NCBI GenBank assembly: GCA_036927565.1
Contig: JAYESD010000003.1
Coordinates: 97,759,591 to 97,823,590, forward strand
Origin: Tuctoria greenei
Taxonomy: Eukaryota > Streptophyta > Magnoliopsida > Poales > Poaceae
Direction of reading: 5' to 3'
Length of the DNA stretch: 64,000 nucleotides
Positions within the stretch are counted from its first letter, which is position 1. Every line of letters starts with the position of its first letter. The translations under genes and the position numbers were made by a program. The notes beneath the pieces were generated by a model, which did no database searches, was not told where the DNA came from, and saw only the letters and a program-made list of their open reading frames with translations. Positions 22,525 through 34,339 of the stretch are shown here, piece by piece.

Positions 22525-23470
22525 TTCCGTCATCAAGGGTTCAACCCTCATCACAGAGGTGAGTGAAGAACAAGCTCGGGGGAGGACCCCACTTGAGGTA
22601 AATTGTATAAACCCCTTTGCATATTTATTTTCCACTTACCCATCATCCACCTTGCATTAAAAAAATTAAAAAATAAATATAGGATAGGTTTTATTTTCAA
22701 ATAAAATAAAAATGTGCAGTAAGAATGACTTGGAATTCACATAGATGAAATGATAAATAGTGGCTCTGTTTTATTTTTCCTAAGTCCCTAGTTTACAACT
22801 TACTACTCTCCCACATATTGCTCTCATTGGCTAAAATTGCTTTTGCCTTGATTTAGAAATTGTGGGTAGCAAAAGCTTAATCCATTCTAAGTTGTTGTGA
22901 GATATGATATAGTGATAGAGCTGCTATTCCTGGTTTGATGGTGAAACTTAGATTTCTGAAGAAATTCTAAAAAGATTTATGTTATCCTCATTTGATTGGA
23001 AATACCCACCAAAGCTATATTATACATTACCTTAATAGACCTATGCATATTCTATTTGACTTCACATTGAGCTTTGTCAAATTAGTATAGATCTATGTGA
23101 GATTTCTTTCATTACTTTTTGAATTCAAGGCATCACTTGAACATGCTATACTTCTACACTAGAAGTAAGCAAAATTTCCATCATACCACCATTCCACAAT
23201 AAAAAGAGAAACTCCAAATCCTTCACGCTTAGTGCTCTCTCCAGAATTCATTGCATAAAAAGGGAATAGAAGACATGGCTACAAGAAAAAGAAAAAAAAG
23301 AAAATGCATGCTTACATCATAAGCATGAGAAAAAAAGAAAAAAAAGAAAAAGTAGCCATGTTTCATCCTTGGAAAATAAGAGAGTCCACTCAAAAAGGAG
23401 TCATCTCAAATATCCACATCCACTCCATTCCATCACACATGCACAAGTCTTGAATCAAATTATTTTGAAT
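22525..23470 (+). other. 3' untranslated region of Athila-like copy C
   Basis: Contains the element-typical CAAGCTCGGGGGAGGACC-like string at about 22570, long AT-rich text, and the conserved ACATGGCTAC/GTAGCCATGT stem-loop at 23273-23361. No protein. Confidence 0.6.
23273..23361 (+). other. Conserved 3'-region stem-loop, Athila-like copy C
   Basis: Arms ACATGGCTAC (23273-23282) and GTAGCCATGT (23352-23361) are exact reverse complements. The 69-base loop is nearly all A/G except for an inner hairpin, CATGCTTA...TAAGCATG. The same arms, flanked by AGAAG and TTCATCC, recur in copies A and B. Confidence 0.8.
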
Positions 23471-23517
23471 TGATTTAGACCGTCAATTTAGACCATCAAT
23501 TTACCTCATATTGTGCT
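23471..23517 (+). repeat. Start of copy C 3' LTR, cut by copy A
   Basis: TTTAGACC.TCAATTTACCTCAT.TTGTGC resembles the reverse complement of the end of LTR A (24700-24740), with a short internal duplication. This is therefore a plus-oriented LTR of the same family, interrupted at 23518 by the minus-oriented LTR of copy A. Confidence 0.55.
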
Positions 23518-24751
23518 TGTTGATGTTTCTTACATCACAGATAAATATCTGCAAGCGCACGAAAACTATCGTGTAGCACTTCCCCTTAAGAGAGTATTCC
23601 CAAGGGTATCGATTCCAAGGAACGTGTGTGTAATCTTACGAACTAATCCACCCAAGGACACAAAGTTGTTTGGTAGGTAAGGAAGATAGAGGAATTCAAA
23701 GTATTGATTCTAACTCAAAGGAATTTGCAGTAGCTGCTTGCTTCGGGCACGGGTTTACCCCTAGGAACACTAGGTGACTCCCGCCAAGAGCCTATGGCAT
23801 AGCCAAACATGGAGGATTACAAAGGACAGATAGGGTTGTCACCACCTACTACCTAACTCTTCAATCCGTGGGTCTACGAGATATTCACTAGTTATTTCTA
23901 ACCTAAGCAACACGCTTACGTTCTAAATCACAACTCTAGTTGTTTTGAACACAAAGCTACAACTAGAGCCTCTAATAGATTAAAGCAATGAACCCACAAG
24001 TAACTACTTGTGCAAACTACTATGAATTGAGAATCCAAATTAAATTGAATTCACAAAGTGCTTACTTGATTTGAATAACACCTTTGTAGGGGTACAAGTG
24101 TAGAAGAGGGACTTGACAAGCCCAAACCTCCTTCTCCTAAACTATTCGCCACACTCTCCTTTTACTTTGCAGCCTCTAGGACTACTCTAAACCTTTGGAG
24201 TGATATTCTATTCTCAACCTTTGGTGTGTGTGTGTGTGTGAAGTGAGGTGTGGGGTTCTATTTATAGGGGGAGAAGAGTCAGTTCCCGCCACCAAATGCA
24301 TGTGATTCGATCACCCATGACCTCTTCAAGCTGGGAGTATCCAACACGTGGCGTTTGACCGCGAAAGACGCCATGACCTAGTCGGCCGACTAGGGGGGTC
24401 GACCGACTTGGTCCCAGCCTCATTGAGGTTGTGCTTCCTTCAGGCCCCTACCAGGTGGGTCCCATCCCCTTATATGGGTGCTACATCGTTGGATGGCCTC
24501 GGATACTTCTGTTTGTGGGTCATTTGATCCATGTGATGACACGTGACATTGCTTGATTCGTCGAAACCCAATTTTATGGATTACTCCATGCATGTCTTGG
24601 TATTTTGGGTCTAAATTCACCTGCATTCAAATAAACACCAACACTTGTGGGATTGTTTATTTTTTAACCCTACCACTACGTTCTGTATCTCGTTTGTGCA
24701 CATTATGAGGTGAATTGGCGGTCTAAATATGGCACTTATGGACCGTGAACA
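23518..24751 (-). repeat. 3' LTR of Athila-like copy A
   Basis: 1234 bp from TGTTGATGTT to GACCGTGAACA; TG...CA ends. It aligns along its length with LTR B (54967-56156). A TATA box lies on the minus strand at 24258-24267 (CTATAAATAG). A (TG)n tract occupies about 24223-24241, and an 18-bp perfect palindrome CCTAGTCGGCCGACTAGG occupies 24377-24394. The purine tract AGTGTGGGAGAGTT on the minus strand (24752-24766) abuts its 5' end. Confidence 0.85.
24258..24267 (-). promoter_or_regulatory. TATA box, LTR A
   Basis: CTATAAATAG on the minus strand, conserved in position in LTR B (55695-55703, TATAAATAG). Confidence 0.6.
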
Positions 24752-26324
24752 AACTCTCCCACACTTTGTCCTGCTCATCCTTGAGTGAAGGCAAGAAAAA
24801 GAACTAAGGTGCTGTCATAAATTTGCTTATAAGTTAAAAACAAGGGAATACTAGATATTTCAACTCATACCTCAATTCATGAATTCCCTTTGTGGAGTGT
24901 GGCTACCACATCAATCTTGGGTGTTTGAGGAGTGGAATGGTTGGGATGTAGTTCTCTTGGTTCCTCTGCCGAAATGATCTGACGATTTGCTACAGTCGGA
25001 ATGTCGAAGGAACCATTGCCCTTATCTCTCATTTGGAATCTCTCAAATATATCAAAGTTTTTTTATCCTCACCTTGGTATATTGTGCCAATTTGTCCCTA
25101 TACTTAATATGGCTATATCTGGAGCTTGGTAGGGATAAATGTGGCACACATTGCAATTCATGTATTACAAAGCCAAAAACTTGATCCCATGAGAGACTTT
25201 GCAACAAACAAATTGACAAGGGAAATTCTTGTGCACATGAATGGAATGGATACATATGGACTCCATGATTTTCTCTCTTTAAGGATGAAACATGGCTACT
25301 CTCTTTCTCTGTTTTTTTTTTGAATTTTGTAGCCATGTCTTCTACTCCTTTTTATTTTTCTAGAGAGATTTTGATGAACAAAATATATGGAGTTTCTTTA
25401 TTGGATGGATGAATGGTGGATGCAAATTCTCAATGCGAGAAATTTTGCATGAATAGGGTGCACAAGAATTTCTAAGTCAAAAGTTCATGCATGTCACTCA
25501 GTTGGGTCACGAGTTTGACAAAGTTCAATGAAAGACAAAGTTCATGCATGTGGTTTTCCAGACCTTGTATCATATGGCCGTGGTGGGTATGTAAATCTCC
25601 AATGAGTGAGTCAGGCAAAGTTCAAGACTCCAAATTGTGCAAACATCAAAAATCAATTTCAAGCAAGGAGATATCTCCTCAAGTAACTCATTTACAATAT
25701 CACACTAGTCAAATACTTAGATGACATGTTTTCCTATTATGCTTGTCGGAATCATAAACAGTGCTATAAATCAAAATATAACGTATCCAAATTTTTAGCT
25801 CAAGCAAATTTTGACTATCAAGTTTTAAATGTTAATTGTTGAGTTGAATTTCCTTCAAACATTCAGTATTAAATATCAAATCAACTCAAACAGTAACGTA
25901 GCATGCATATTTAGGGGTAGGAGATCCAAACCGAATTTGTGAAGCGAAATGAAGCCGTGTGGGGCCCACACCAGGTCAGCCGACCAGGGGGTTCGGCCGA
26001 CCCCCTTCTGGTCTCTCTGTTGCTCTGTTTCAACGTGTTAAGTCGTATAATTGGTTGCAACATGTTTTGAGATGCTATGATGTTTTTGCACGTCGGGATT
26101 TTGTGAATTTGAGGTATCTCCCCCACACTTGTTCCCTGAATTCTTTATTCACCCAAAATAAACTAAAGATGGAACTTTACCGGGTTAGATGAATCGGTAA
26201 GTTCCTTTTATTGAACTCAAATATGGGGATGCTTACATTATTCAACCTAAACTTAATAAAATAAAAATTTTGGAATAAAACTAAACGAAACTAGTAAGCA
26301 TCCTATGCGGTTGGGACATCTACA
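24752..26324 (-). other. 3' untranslated region of Athila-like copy A
   Basis: Starts at the purine tract (24752-24766). It matches the corresponding part of copy B (56157-58620) in order, and carries the conserved stem-loop at 25290-25338. Near 25970-26005 it holds a pair of CGGCCGACC-type motifs. No protein is supported. Confidence 0.65.
25290..25338 (-). other. Conserved 3'-region stem-loop, copy A
   Basis: ACATGGCTAC (25290-25299) and GTAGCCATGT (25329-25338) enclose a 29-base loop that is T/C-rich on +, that is, A/G-rich on the element strand. The flanks AAGGATGAA and CTTCTACTCC are shared with copy B and, in reverse complement, with copy C. Confidence 0.8.
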
Positions 26325-27209
26325 CTAAGGAGCATTGTAAATGTCGAGCTTCCCGACAGCATTGCATATGCGCCGCAGCTCGGCGCTCATGTCACGACGA
26401 ACACCATAAATCTCCTCTTTGAGAGTTATGATCTCATCCGTCAGTTCCACCCTCTCGATGATCCCTTCAGCCACTGAGTCCGATAGCTTCTTGTTCTTCA
26501 AACGAAGAGAAGCTAACTCCTTAGAAAGTTGTGCCACTTTAGGGGCACGAGGAGATATACTGTCGTTGTCCTCAAAATGGCCAGGTGGCCCTCTGATAGC
26601 AGGTGGTGAGAGGTGACGCCTTATCTTGGAGAGTGACAATCCCGTCGATTCCTCCATTGCCAAATTATCCACTTGCTTGAAAAAGCCTTTTGCATAGCCT
26701 TTGTCAGGCTGGCGCACCTCGTGGATAATGAGGCGGTCTCCCACACACTCAGGCGAGGTACGCGTAGGTGACTTGTAGTGGTGGCTTACTACGTCATCGT
26801 CCTTGGTCTTCAGAGTGTACATGAACTCCTTGCCAGGCTGCAACGTTTGGAGAGAGTCGTCTTTTTCAAGAAAAAGACGGGTCTTGACTGACTTAAGCCC
26901 AGTCGAAGTCTGATGATGTGCATGTGTTGTCGACTTCATGGGCGTCCTCCAAGGGGAGAGCGACCATGCATCACAATGAGGTGTGATGCTAATTCCACGC
27001 GGAGTCTTCGTCGGTGGCGGGATCATGGCGAGGGGCACGACATTCAATGCCATGACGAACTCTAAAGCGAGGGGGGACTTGTCATTGGCCGGTGTGATAT
27101 CTCCGTTCAGGTTGAAGATTGAGCTACAGTGGGGATGAGGCACATTTTTCTTGTCCGCTATGACATGGAACAGGAGATGGTGCAAGGTTCCCCTCTCTGT
27201 TCCCGTCAA
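26325..27209 (-). pseudogene. Athila-like post-pol ORF, copy A (coiled-coil protein)
   Basis: 294 codons open from 27209 to 26325; the upstream limit is not certain. Segments are a proline-rich stretch (MIPPPTKTPRG), a basic middle (KTRLFLEKDDSLQTLQPGKEF), then a C-terminal coiled coil (LSKELASLRLKNKKLSDSV ... ELTDEIITLKEEI). There is no signal peptide or membrane span, so it is not envelope-like despite its place between integrase and 3' LTR. A homologue sits at 58825-59472 in copy B. Function is unknown. Confidence 0.6.
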
Positions 27210-27473
27210 TAAATAAGCGGGGTAAGTATGTTATCGCCGAGAATCTTATTGAGATATCGGGAGAGTCCGCGGGTGAAAACAGAAGGCTAACAGTGCAAGG
27301 GGAAGGTCGGCCGACCCTAGGGTTTGGCCGACCCCTTCCTGGCTCTGTACGGGCCAAGTTTTCGTCGGTTGGCTTAATGGGCCCCATAGATGAGTAAATG
27401 GATGGGCCCATTAATTGGACGCGAAGAATTTAGACAGAATTTAAAGAAACAGCGTGAAAATCAATAAGATTTA
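27210..27473 (-). other. Spacer between integrase and post-pol ORF, copy A
   Basis: Non-coding. It contains the palindrome GGTCGGCCGACC near 27304-27315 and a second TTTGGCCGACCCC. The equivalent part of copy B (59640-59690) has a decayed version. Confidence 0.5.
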
Positions 27474-27978
27474 TCATGTCAATTTCTTTTTTGCCTCATC
27501 CTCTTGGGATTCAAGAAATAATTTGAGTATGTACCCATTCACCTTAAATAGCTGATCATCATCTCCTTGGAGTGTGATTTCTCCATGTGATGCGGTTTCC
27601 ACTACAGTGAAGGATCCTTCCCATTTACTTCTAAGCTTCCCATGTCCAAAGAGTTTAACCCTAGAGTTGAAGAGTAGGACTTTGTCTCTGGGTGTGAACT
27701 CTTTAGGCGTAATCCTCTTATCGTGCCATCTTTTAGTTCTTTCCTTGTAGATTTTGGCACTATGGTACGCCTTATCTCTCAACTCTTCCAACTCAGGAAG
27801 TTGCTTCAATCGGTGCTTTCCTGCTTCGTGAAGGTCCATGTTCCACCGCTTGATGGCCCAATAGGCTCTATGTTCCAACTCTACATGAAGATGACAAGTC
27901 TTCCCATAGACAAGTTGGAAATGAGACATGCTGATGGGAGTTTTGTAAGCAGTACGGTATGCCCACAACTCGTCGGTA
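27474..27978 (-). pseudogene. pol: Athila-like integrase C-terminus, copy A
   Basis: From MWAYRTAYKTPISMSHFQLV to the stop at 27474, with LVYGKTCHLHVELEHRAYWA, YKERTKRWHDKRI and KLRSKWEGSFTV, the C-terminal domain of Athila integrase. A longer, nearly identical stretch in copy B (59958-60446) confirms it. The 5' side is cut at 27979 by a CACTA terminus. Confidence 0.85.
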
Positions 27979-28039
27979 CACTACAAGGATTCTGCCTTGT
28001 TGCAACGATTGTACTGCGATGAATACTAAATAGTTGTAG

Positions 28040-29447
28040 TAAGCTTGGTCTTTTGCCATGATTCACTAGTTCATGGCATTAGCATCTATCGCCACGGAAC
28101 ACAATCATTGCATTAGGACCTGTTGCCATGATTCACTAGCTCGTGGCATTAGCATCTATCGCTACGGAACACGATCGTTACATTAGGAACATTTGCCATT
28201 ATTCACCAGTTTGTGGTGTTAGGATCTATCGCCACAGAACACGGCCTTTGTATTAGGATTTGTTGCCACGATTCCTCAGTTCAGGGCGTTAGGATCTAAT
28301 GCAATGGAACACAATCGTTGCATTAGGAACTTTTGCCATGATTCCCTAGTTCGTGGCGTTAGGATCTACCGCCACAGAACACAATCATTGCTTTAGGATC
28401 TGTTGCCACGATTCATCAGTTCGTGGCGTTAGGATCTATTGCCACGGAACACAATCGTTGCATTAGGATCTGTTGCCATGATTCACCAGTTCGTGGCGTT
28501 AGGATCTATCAACATGGAACACAACCTTTGCATTAGGATCTGTTGCCACAATTCACCAGTTCGTGGCATTAGGATCTATCGCCACGAAACACAATCGTTG
28601 CATTATGAACTTTTGCCACGATTCACCAGTTCATGGCGTTAGGATCTATCGCTACGGAGCACAATTGTTGCATTAGGAATTGTTTGCCACGATTTACCAG
28701 TTTGTGGTGTTAAGATCTATCGCCACAGAACATAATCGTTGCATTAGGATCTGTTGCCATGATTCACCAGTTTGTGGCGCTAGGATCTATCGCCACGAAA
28801 CACAATCGTTGCATTAGAAACTTTTGCCACGATTCACCAATTTGTGGTGTTAGGATCTATCGCTACGGAACATAATCATTGCATTAGGATCTGTTGCAAT
28901 GATTTAGCAGTTCGTGGCGTTAGGATCTATTGCCACGGAACACAATCATTGCATTAGGATCTGTTGCCACGTTCACTAGTTCGTGGCGTTAAGATCTATC
29001 GCCACGGAACACAATTGTTGCATTAGGAACTTATGCCACGATTCACCTGTTAGTAGCATTAGGATCTATCGCCACGAAACACAATTATTGCACTAGGATC
29101 TATTGCCACGATTCAACAGTCTATGGTGTTAGGATCTATCGCCACGGAACACAATCATTGCATTAGGATCTGTTGCCACGATTCACTAGTTCGTGGCGTT
29201 AGGATTAATCGCCACGGAACACAATCGTTCCATTAGGAACTTTTGCCACAATTCACCAGCTCATGGCATTAGGATCTATCACCACAGAACAAAATCATTG
29301 CATTAGGATATGTTGCCACGATTCACTAGTTCGTGGTGTTAGGATCTATCACGACGGAACACAATTGTTGCATTAGGATCTGTTGCCACGATTCACTAGT
29401 TCGTGGCGTTAGGATCTATCGTCACGGAACACAATCGTTGGCCTTAT
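28040..29447. repeat. CACTA subterminal array, 20 units of ~70 bp
   Basis: A repeat unit of about 70 bp contains GTTGCCACGATTCACCAG, TTCGTGGCGTTAGGATCTAT and CGCCACGGAACACAATC. I count 20 occurrences of the GGAACAC core between 28094 and 29427, with a mean step of 70.2 bp. Each unit includes a small inverted repeat, GCCACGA...TTCGTGGC. Subterminal arrays of this kind are where CACTA transposase binds in characterised elements. Confidence 0.85.
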
Positions 29448-30240
29448 GATATATTACAAAACGTTGGCCATTGTGTGAACGAATGATTGTGTGGTGTGTT
29501 CATCGTGTTCCTCAGGAATCATAAGGAAGGATTTGTTTATTTTCTGGACAAGTGAATGATTCAGTTATCAAGTGAATGTGCTCTAAGTTCAGTGATGTGT
29601 GATATCAACACTGAACCGAAGAAAAATGTAGAAAATCACGAAGCTAAAGGAGACGTGGGGAGGACGAGATTTTCATATAAGAAATGCACTTCGCTGCTAA
29701 TTAAGTGCGTCTCCATCTTGCTTGTCTGCACAGACTAAGGCGCCATTAGTCTCTCTTCTTCTCTCTTCGTTTGTCTTCTCCGCGCAGACAACCAACCTTG
29801 GCCAACATTCCGCCACCAAGCCCGCCGAGGGAGCCACCCTGCAAGAAACAATGTTGTCCCTCCCCCAAGAAGCTCAACAACGAGCTGCTCGAGATGCTGT
29901 TCGACAGGCTGTTCGACCAGTTCTAGAGGCTGCTCGAGACGATGGGTGAGGTGCTCGGCGCCGAGGGCCACGGTATTCTAGTTGCGGCGATGGCGAGAAA
30001 CCTCGATCGCGAGGTTGCACCGCAGGATCCTGACCAGCCGGAGCAACCGCCGGAGCAGCCGGAGGAGGAGGAGGGGGAGGAGGAGTAGGATTTAGGTTTT
30101 TTGTTGTTGTTTTTAGTTGATGTTGTTTTTATTTTCTTGTGTCTTGTACTTTTTCTTGTATTTTGTAATATATTTGTTAATGAACGAATGTGTTATCTGC
30201 GTTCATCTGTGTGATGAATAATTTTGTGTGTTCAACTGTT
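29448..30240 (+). other. CACTA internal segment with small Pro/Glu-rich reading frame
   Basis: Between the main array and two further array units. On + a frame from about 29815 to 30090 reads KKLNNELLEMLFDRLFDQF, then a TAG, then LLETMGEVLGAEGHG and a Pro/Glu-rich tail (PDQPEQPPEQPEEEEG) ending at a TAG near 30087. T-rich sequence follows that could carry polyadenylation signals. It could be the second CACTA gene or captured host sequence; I do not recognise it. Confidence 0.4.
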
Positions 30241-30242
30241 AT

Positions 30243-30390
30243 GTATCGCCACGGAACACAATTATTGCATTAGGATGTGTTTCCACGATTGTACTAGTTC
30301 GTGACCTTAGGATCTATCACCACGAAACACACTCATTGCCTTTGGATCTGTTGCCAGGAATCACTAGTTCGTTGCATTAAGAATTTCTGC
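30243..30390. repeat. Two isolated CACTA subterminal units
   Basis: CGCCACGGAACACAATTATTGCAT and a second unit with CACCACGAAACACACTCATTG match the 70-bp array unit but lie 800 bp from it. Confidence 0.7.
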
Positions 30391-30649
30391 AGGAGCGTCA
30401 TTTCAAATTATGGGTATCTTCTGAAGAGGTGGGATTATTTAATATTGGCTTGCTTCTAATCTTGCTGCTAAATAGAAGAAAGGCTTCTATCTTTTAAAAA
30501 AAAACCAAATAGTTCACAGCTAGGTCACATTACTCACATAAAAAAAATCATCTTCGCCGTTGTTCCCCCACCCCAATATTGGAGCTACAAGACCATCATT
30601 CATATATGTATTATTGTCGTCGTCGTCATCTTCATATTCTGATGGAACT

Positions 30650-33600
30650 CCATGTGCCTCAACCTAATCGCATGTTCTCATTTGAAGAGCGGAAGCATCA
30701 CTGGTTGCTCCCTTAATGTCATTCCTAGTCCATGCGGTCCTATCTTCATTTATGTGTGGCATATTGATATCAGTCGTGGATCATCAAAAGTCTCAGCCTC
30801 CATCGTCTCAGTGACATTATTTTCACTGTCTCCAGGGTGCATGGCAAAAAGGTTTTGTGGCTTCGTTTAACAACTATAGCCCATTTTGGTTGCTTCACAA
30901 TTTGAACGTAAAAACTTGTTTTGCTTGGGTGGCTAGAATGTAAGGCTCATACTTAAATTGGGATAGAGTAGTGTCAACATCTATCATTCTGCATTGATCC
31001 GTTTTGTAGCCTCTGCTTTGGCTCTAACCAGAACAAAGCCGATCAAACCAGTCACATTCAAATAACAGAATCTCTTGATTTTTTTCAAAATCAACAGAAA
31101 TCATTTTCTTGATTACTCCAAACCACTCATGATCACCACCCCGAACAACAACACCACTGTTTTGCGTTTGTAAATCTTTTTCCACCTCTGCACTTCAAAA
31201 GAAGAAGCCATTTATGAATGATCGACAAAAAATGTGCCCGACGATCAGGTCCTCTAGATAATGTATACAAATAATCGGTTACTTTGCCTTCTTTGTGTAC
31301 TATTGTGATCTGTACACATTAGTATAAAAGGGGTCATCGATAAACCAACTTTAGAACACATATTTGTTCAATATTTCCTCAAAGTAAAAACTTGCATGTA
31401 CTTACTCGTTTCAGAAACCACTAAACAAACTCATCTCTATGGCGTTTCTCAACATCATGAGAATGAATCTTTTCAGCTCTTAAAAATTCTCACTGAAAAG
31501 GTTACAAAATTAAATTAACCATATACAATAAGCATGATCCAATATAGTATAGAACATCTGAGTTATACGTACTTGATCCACGGAGCAACCTCTTCAATAT
31601 TAGAAATAATATAACGTCTGATGTTATGTAGTTCCACCATAGTAAGTTGGCCACATTTAAACCTTTTTTTAGAATTATCAACTTCTATAAATATATTAGA
31701 CTCAAGAAAAGGTTCATTCCTAGCTGCAGCTTCATGACGTTCTGGCCTATTAAGCTTGGTGCTGATGTATCCAAAAACTGACTACAAAAAGTCATACGCT
31801 CTTTCATAATATATCCTCAGCTATAGAACACTCCGGGTTAGCTCTATTACGTACATACCTCTTTAATGTACCAAGGTACCCCTCAATTGGATACATCCAT
31901 CTGTAAGAAATAGGTCCACCCAAGGGAGCTTCTTTGGCAAGATGGGTTGGAAGATGTACCATGTTATCAAAGAAAGCGGGAGGAAGTAACATCTCAAGCT
32001 TACAAATTGTCTGATCATCTTATCCAAATCTGGTTCTGCCAATTCTTTAGAGCAAATTCCAAAAAAGAATCTGCTAAACTCAATTAAAGGTGGAACAACC
32101 TTTTTAGGCAATATGTCACGTATTGTAATAGGAAGGAGCTTCTGAAATATAATATGGCAGTCATGACTTTTTAGACTTGATACCTTACGTGCTTTTATGT
32201 CCATACATCTCTTGATGTTTGAGGCATAACCATCGGGCATCTTCACATCCCTCAAAAACTTGCACAAGGTGGTCATATCATCTTTATGCAAAGTATATGA
32301 TGCTGATGGACAATCATACTTCCCATTTATAGCTACCGGATGTTGCTGTGGCCGTATACTCATATCCTACATATCAAGACGAGCTTGTAGACTATCTTTT
32401 ATTTTATCATCCATATTAAGCAATGTCCCCAATATGCTATCAAAAATATTTTTCTCAATGTGCATGACATCCAAGTTATGCCTTATTAGCAATGTTTCCA
32501 ATACGAGAGCTAGAAAAATATACTTTTCTTCTTTGAACTATGCCACCTATTTTCCTCAGTGCACTTTATCTTATTATTCGTCTATCCAAAACTCACTTTA
32601 TCAAAACTCTCGTATTGTTGGAGTACTTCGTCACCAGAGAGTGATTTGGAGCCTCTCTATTCTCTAGCTTGTTGTTGAAAGAAGCTTTGTCTTGACGCCA
32701 CCCGTGATTCCGAGGTAGGAAATGACGATGACCCATGTAGCAATACTTTCGTCCATGTTTCAACCACAAGGCGTCAGTGTTTATATGGCAGTATGGACAT
32801 GCTAGCTTACCTTTTGTGCTCCATCCACATAGCATTGCATATGCTGGAAAATCATTTATTATCCATAATATAGAAGCTCGAATGAGAAATGTCTCTTTCT
32901 TTGAACTGTCATATGTTTCAACACCATCAAACCATAATTTCAGTAGCTCATCAATCAAAGGCTGCAAATACACACCAATGTTGTTTCCAGGTGACTTTAG
33001 CCCAAGAATTATCATTGGCATCAACCAATAAGGCTACTTCATACACAACCAAGGTGGTAATAAGGGATTAGAATCATAGGCCATTTACTTTAAGAAACTT
33101 CCAAAAGGATTAGATGAGAAATTTGGGTGAATGCTATCAAAATGCTTCCTTGCTTTCGAATCTGTAGGACGCGTAATATTCCATCATCAATATGTTATTC
33201 TTTGTGCCAGCGCATGTTTGATGCCGTTGATTCTGCCATATAAAACCTTTGAAGATGGGGAATAAGAGGGAAGTATCGTAGAATCTTGCGTGCTACAAGA
33301 TTCTTAGATTTTCCACAAGGTAAAGCCTCTCTTGCATCCCACCAGTATTTTTCCATCTTAATTCACCACATTTTGTTCATCGATCCAGCAGAGAATAGTC
33401 CTTCTGGAATAACACACAGTCATTGACACATGCATCGATCTTTTGGTAGCCCAACCCGAGGTAATGAACAACCTTCTAAACTTTATCAAGTTTATTAGGA
33501 ATGCAGTGGCCCTCTGGAAGCACATATGAGAATAGTTCAAGGATCAACTCATAAGCTTTTTTTGCTCAAACCAATTAAACACTTTATCTGGTACAACCTG

Positions 33601-34095
33601 ACAATGAAGGATAATTGGGCCACCTTCTCACAACCTAGATACAACTCCTTTTTGGCATCATTTAATAAGTCATAGAATTCCTTTGCACACCCAGTTGGCT
33701 CCTGCTGGTTTATAGCATTTCCTGGATCATCAACATCTGCTGACGTACCACCATGATAAGTGCCTCTAAGTAGACTAGGCAACATATTTTCCATAGCAGC
33801 ATCATCAGGAATTATCTCCTTATTATTTGCTGATTGCTCAGCAATTTTTTTTCTTAACTCGTTTTTCTCCATGGTGTACCCAACAAGTACAATCCAATGA
33901 CATCCCATTACAAAGAAAGTGAAGATGAACTTCCTTGCGTGTCCCGTGGCAAATATTACAACATTTTGTGCAAGGACAAGGCATAGTTTCTTCTTCATGA
34001 GTGCCCTGGAATGCAAAATTTAAAAATGACTTCGTTCCATCCTGCCACTCCTTCGTACGGCTGTCTTTTCCCATCCATGTCTTATCTTCTAACAT
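30650..34095 (-). pseudogene. CACTA TNP2-type transposase
   Basis: Read leftwards from the ATG at 34095. The transposase-associated N-terminal domain comes first (MPCPCTKCCNICHGTRKEVHLH, 34095-33838). TNP2 core segments follow (33024-32593: LPRNHGWRQDKASFNNKLE, ACPYCHINTDALWLKHG; 32363-31863: LKSHDCHIIFQKLLPITIR). A DUF4218-like block at 31992-31804 has LPPAFFDNMVHLPTHLAKEA and YRWMYPIEGYLG. A DUF4216-like tail at about 31250-30870 has DHEWFGVIKKMISVDFEKN. Frameshifts and stops separate every block; no intact enzyme. Confidence 0.8.
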
Positions 34096-34108
34096 CGCTT
34101 CCTACAAT

Positions 34109-34339
34109 TCAATCATCGTATCCGTAAGAGGATAGAACTACAATAACATTATGTGAGCAATTGTACCTAGCGCTGTTGCTTCTCCACGTACGTCGTCCGA
34201 CGGATGCTCCTCCACACGTGGTGGCCGGCCGATGCTCTTCCAAGAGCGTGGCGGCCAATGGATGCTCCTCCAAGAGCGTGGCAACCGTTGGATGCTCCTT
34301 CAAGAGCATGGCAGCCGGTGGATGCTCCTCCAAGCGCAT
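34109..34339 (-). pseudogene. Upstream CACTA frame with 10-residue tandem repeat
   Basis: A 76-codon minus-strand frame just upstream of the transposase ATG begins with four copies of a decapeptide, LLEEHPxAAT, encoded by a 30-bp tandem repeat (about 34210-34335, GGATGCTCCTCCAAGAGCGT on +). It may be 5' leader rather than protein. Confidence 0.5.

Noticed and set aside
26325..27209. Envelope-like protein at the Athila env position
   Set aside because: No signal peptide, no transmembrane segment and no furin-like site can be seen; the protein is a proline-rich, coiled-coil type.
28040..29447. Regular 70-bp repeats resembling a CRISPR-like array
   Set aside because: The whole unit repeats with no unique spacers, in a plant context, next to a CACTA terminus; it is a transposon subterminal array.
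29722..29949. 75-codon + frame (MSAQTKAPLV...) as a secreted peptide
   Set aside because: Although its start is hydrophobic, a neighbouring frame (KKLNNELLEMLF...) has more coding-like periodicity; neither can be named.
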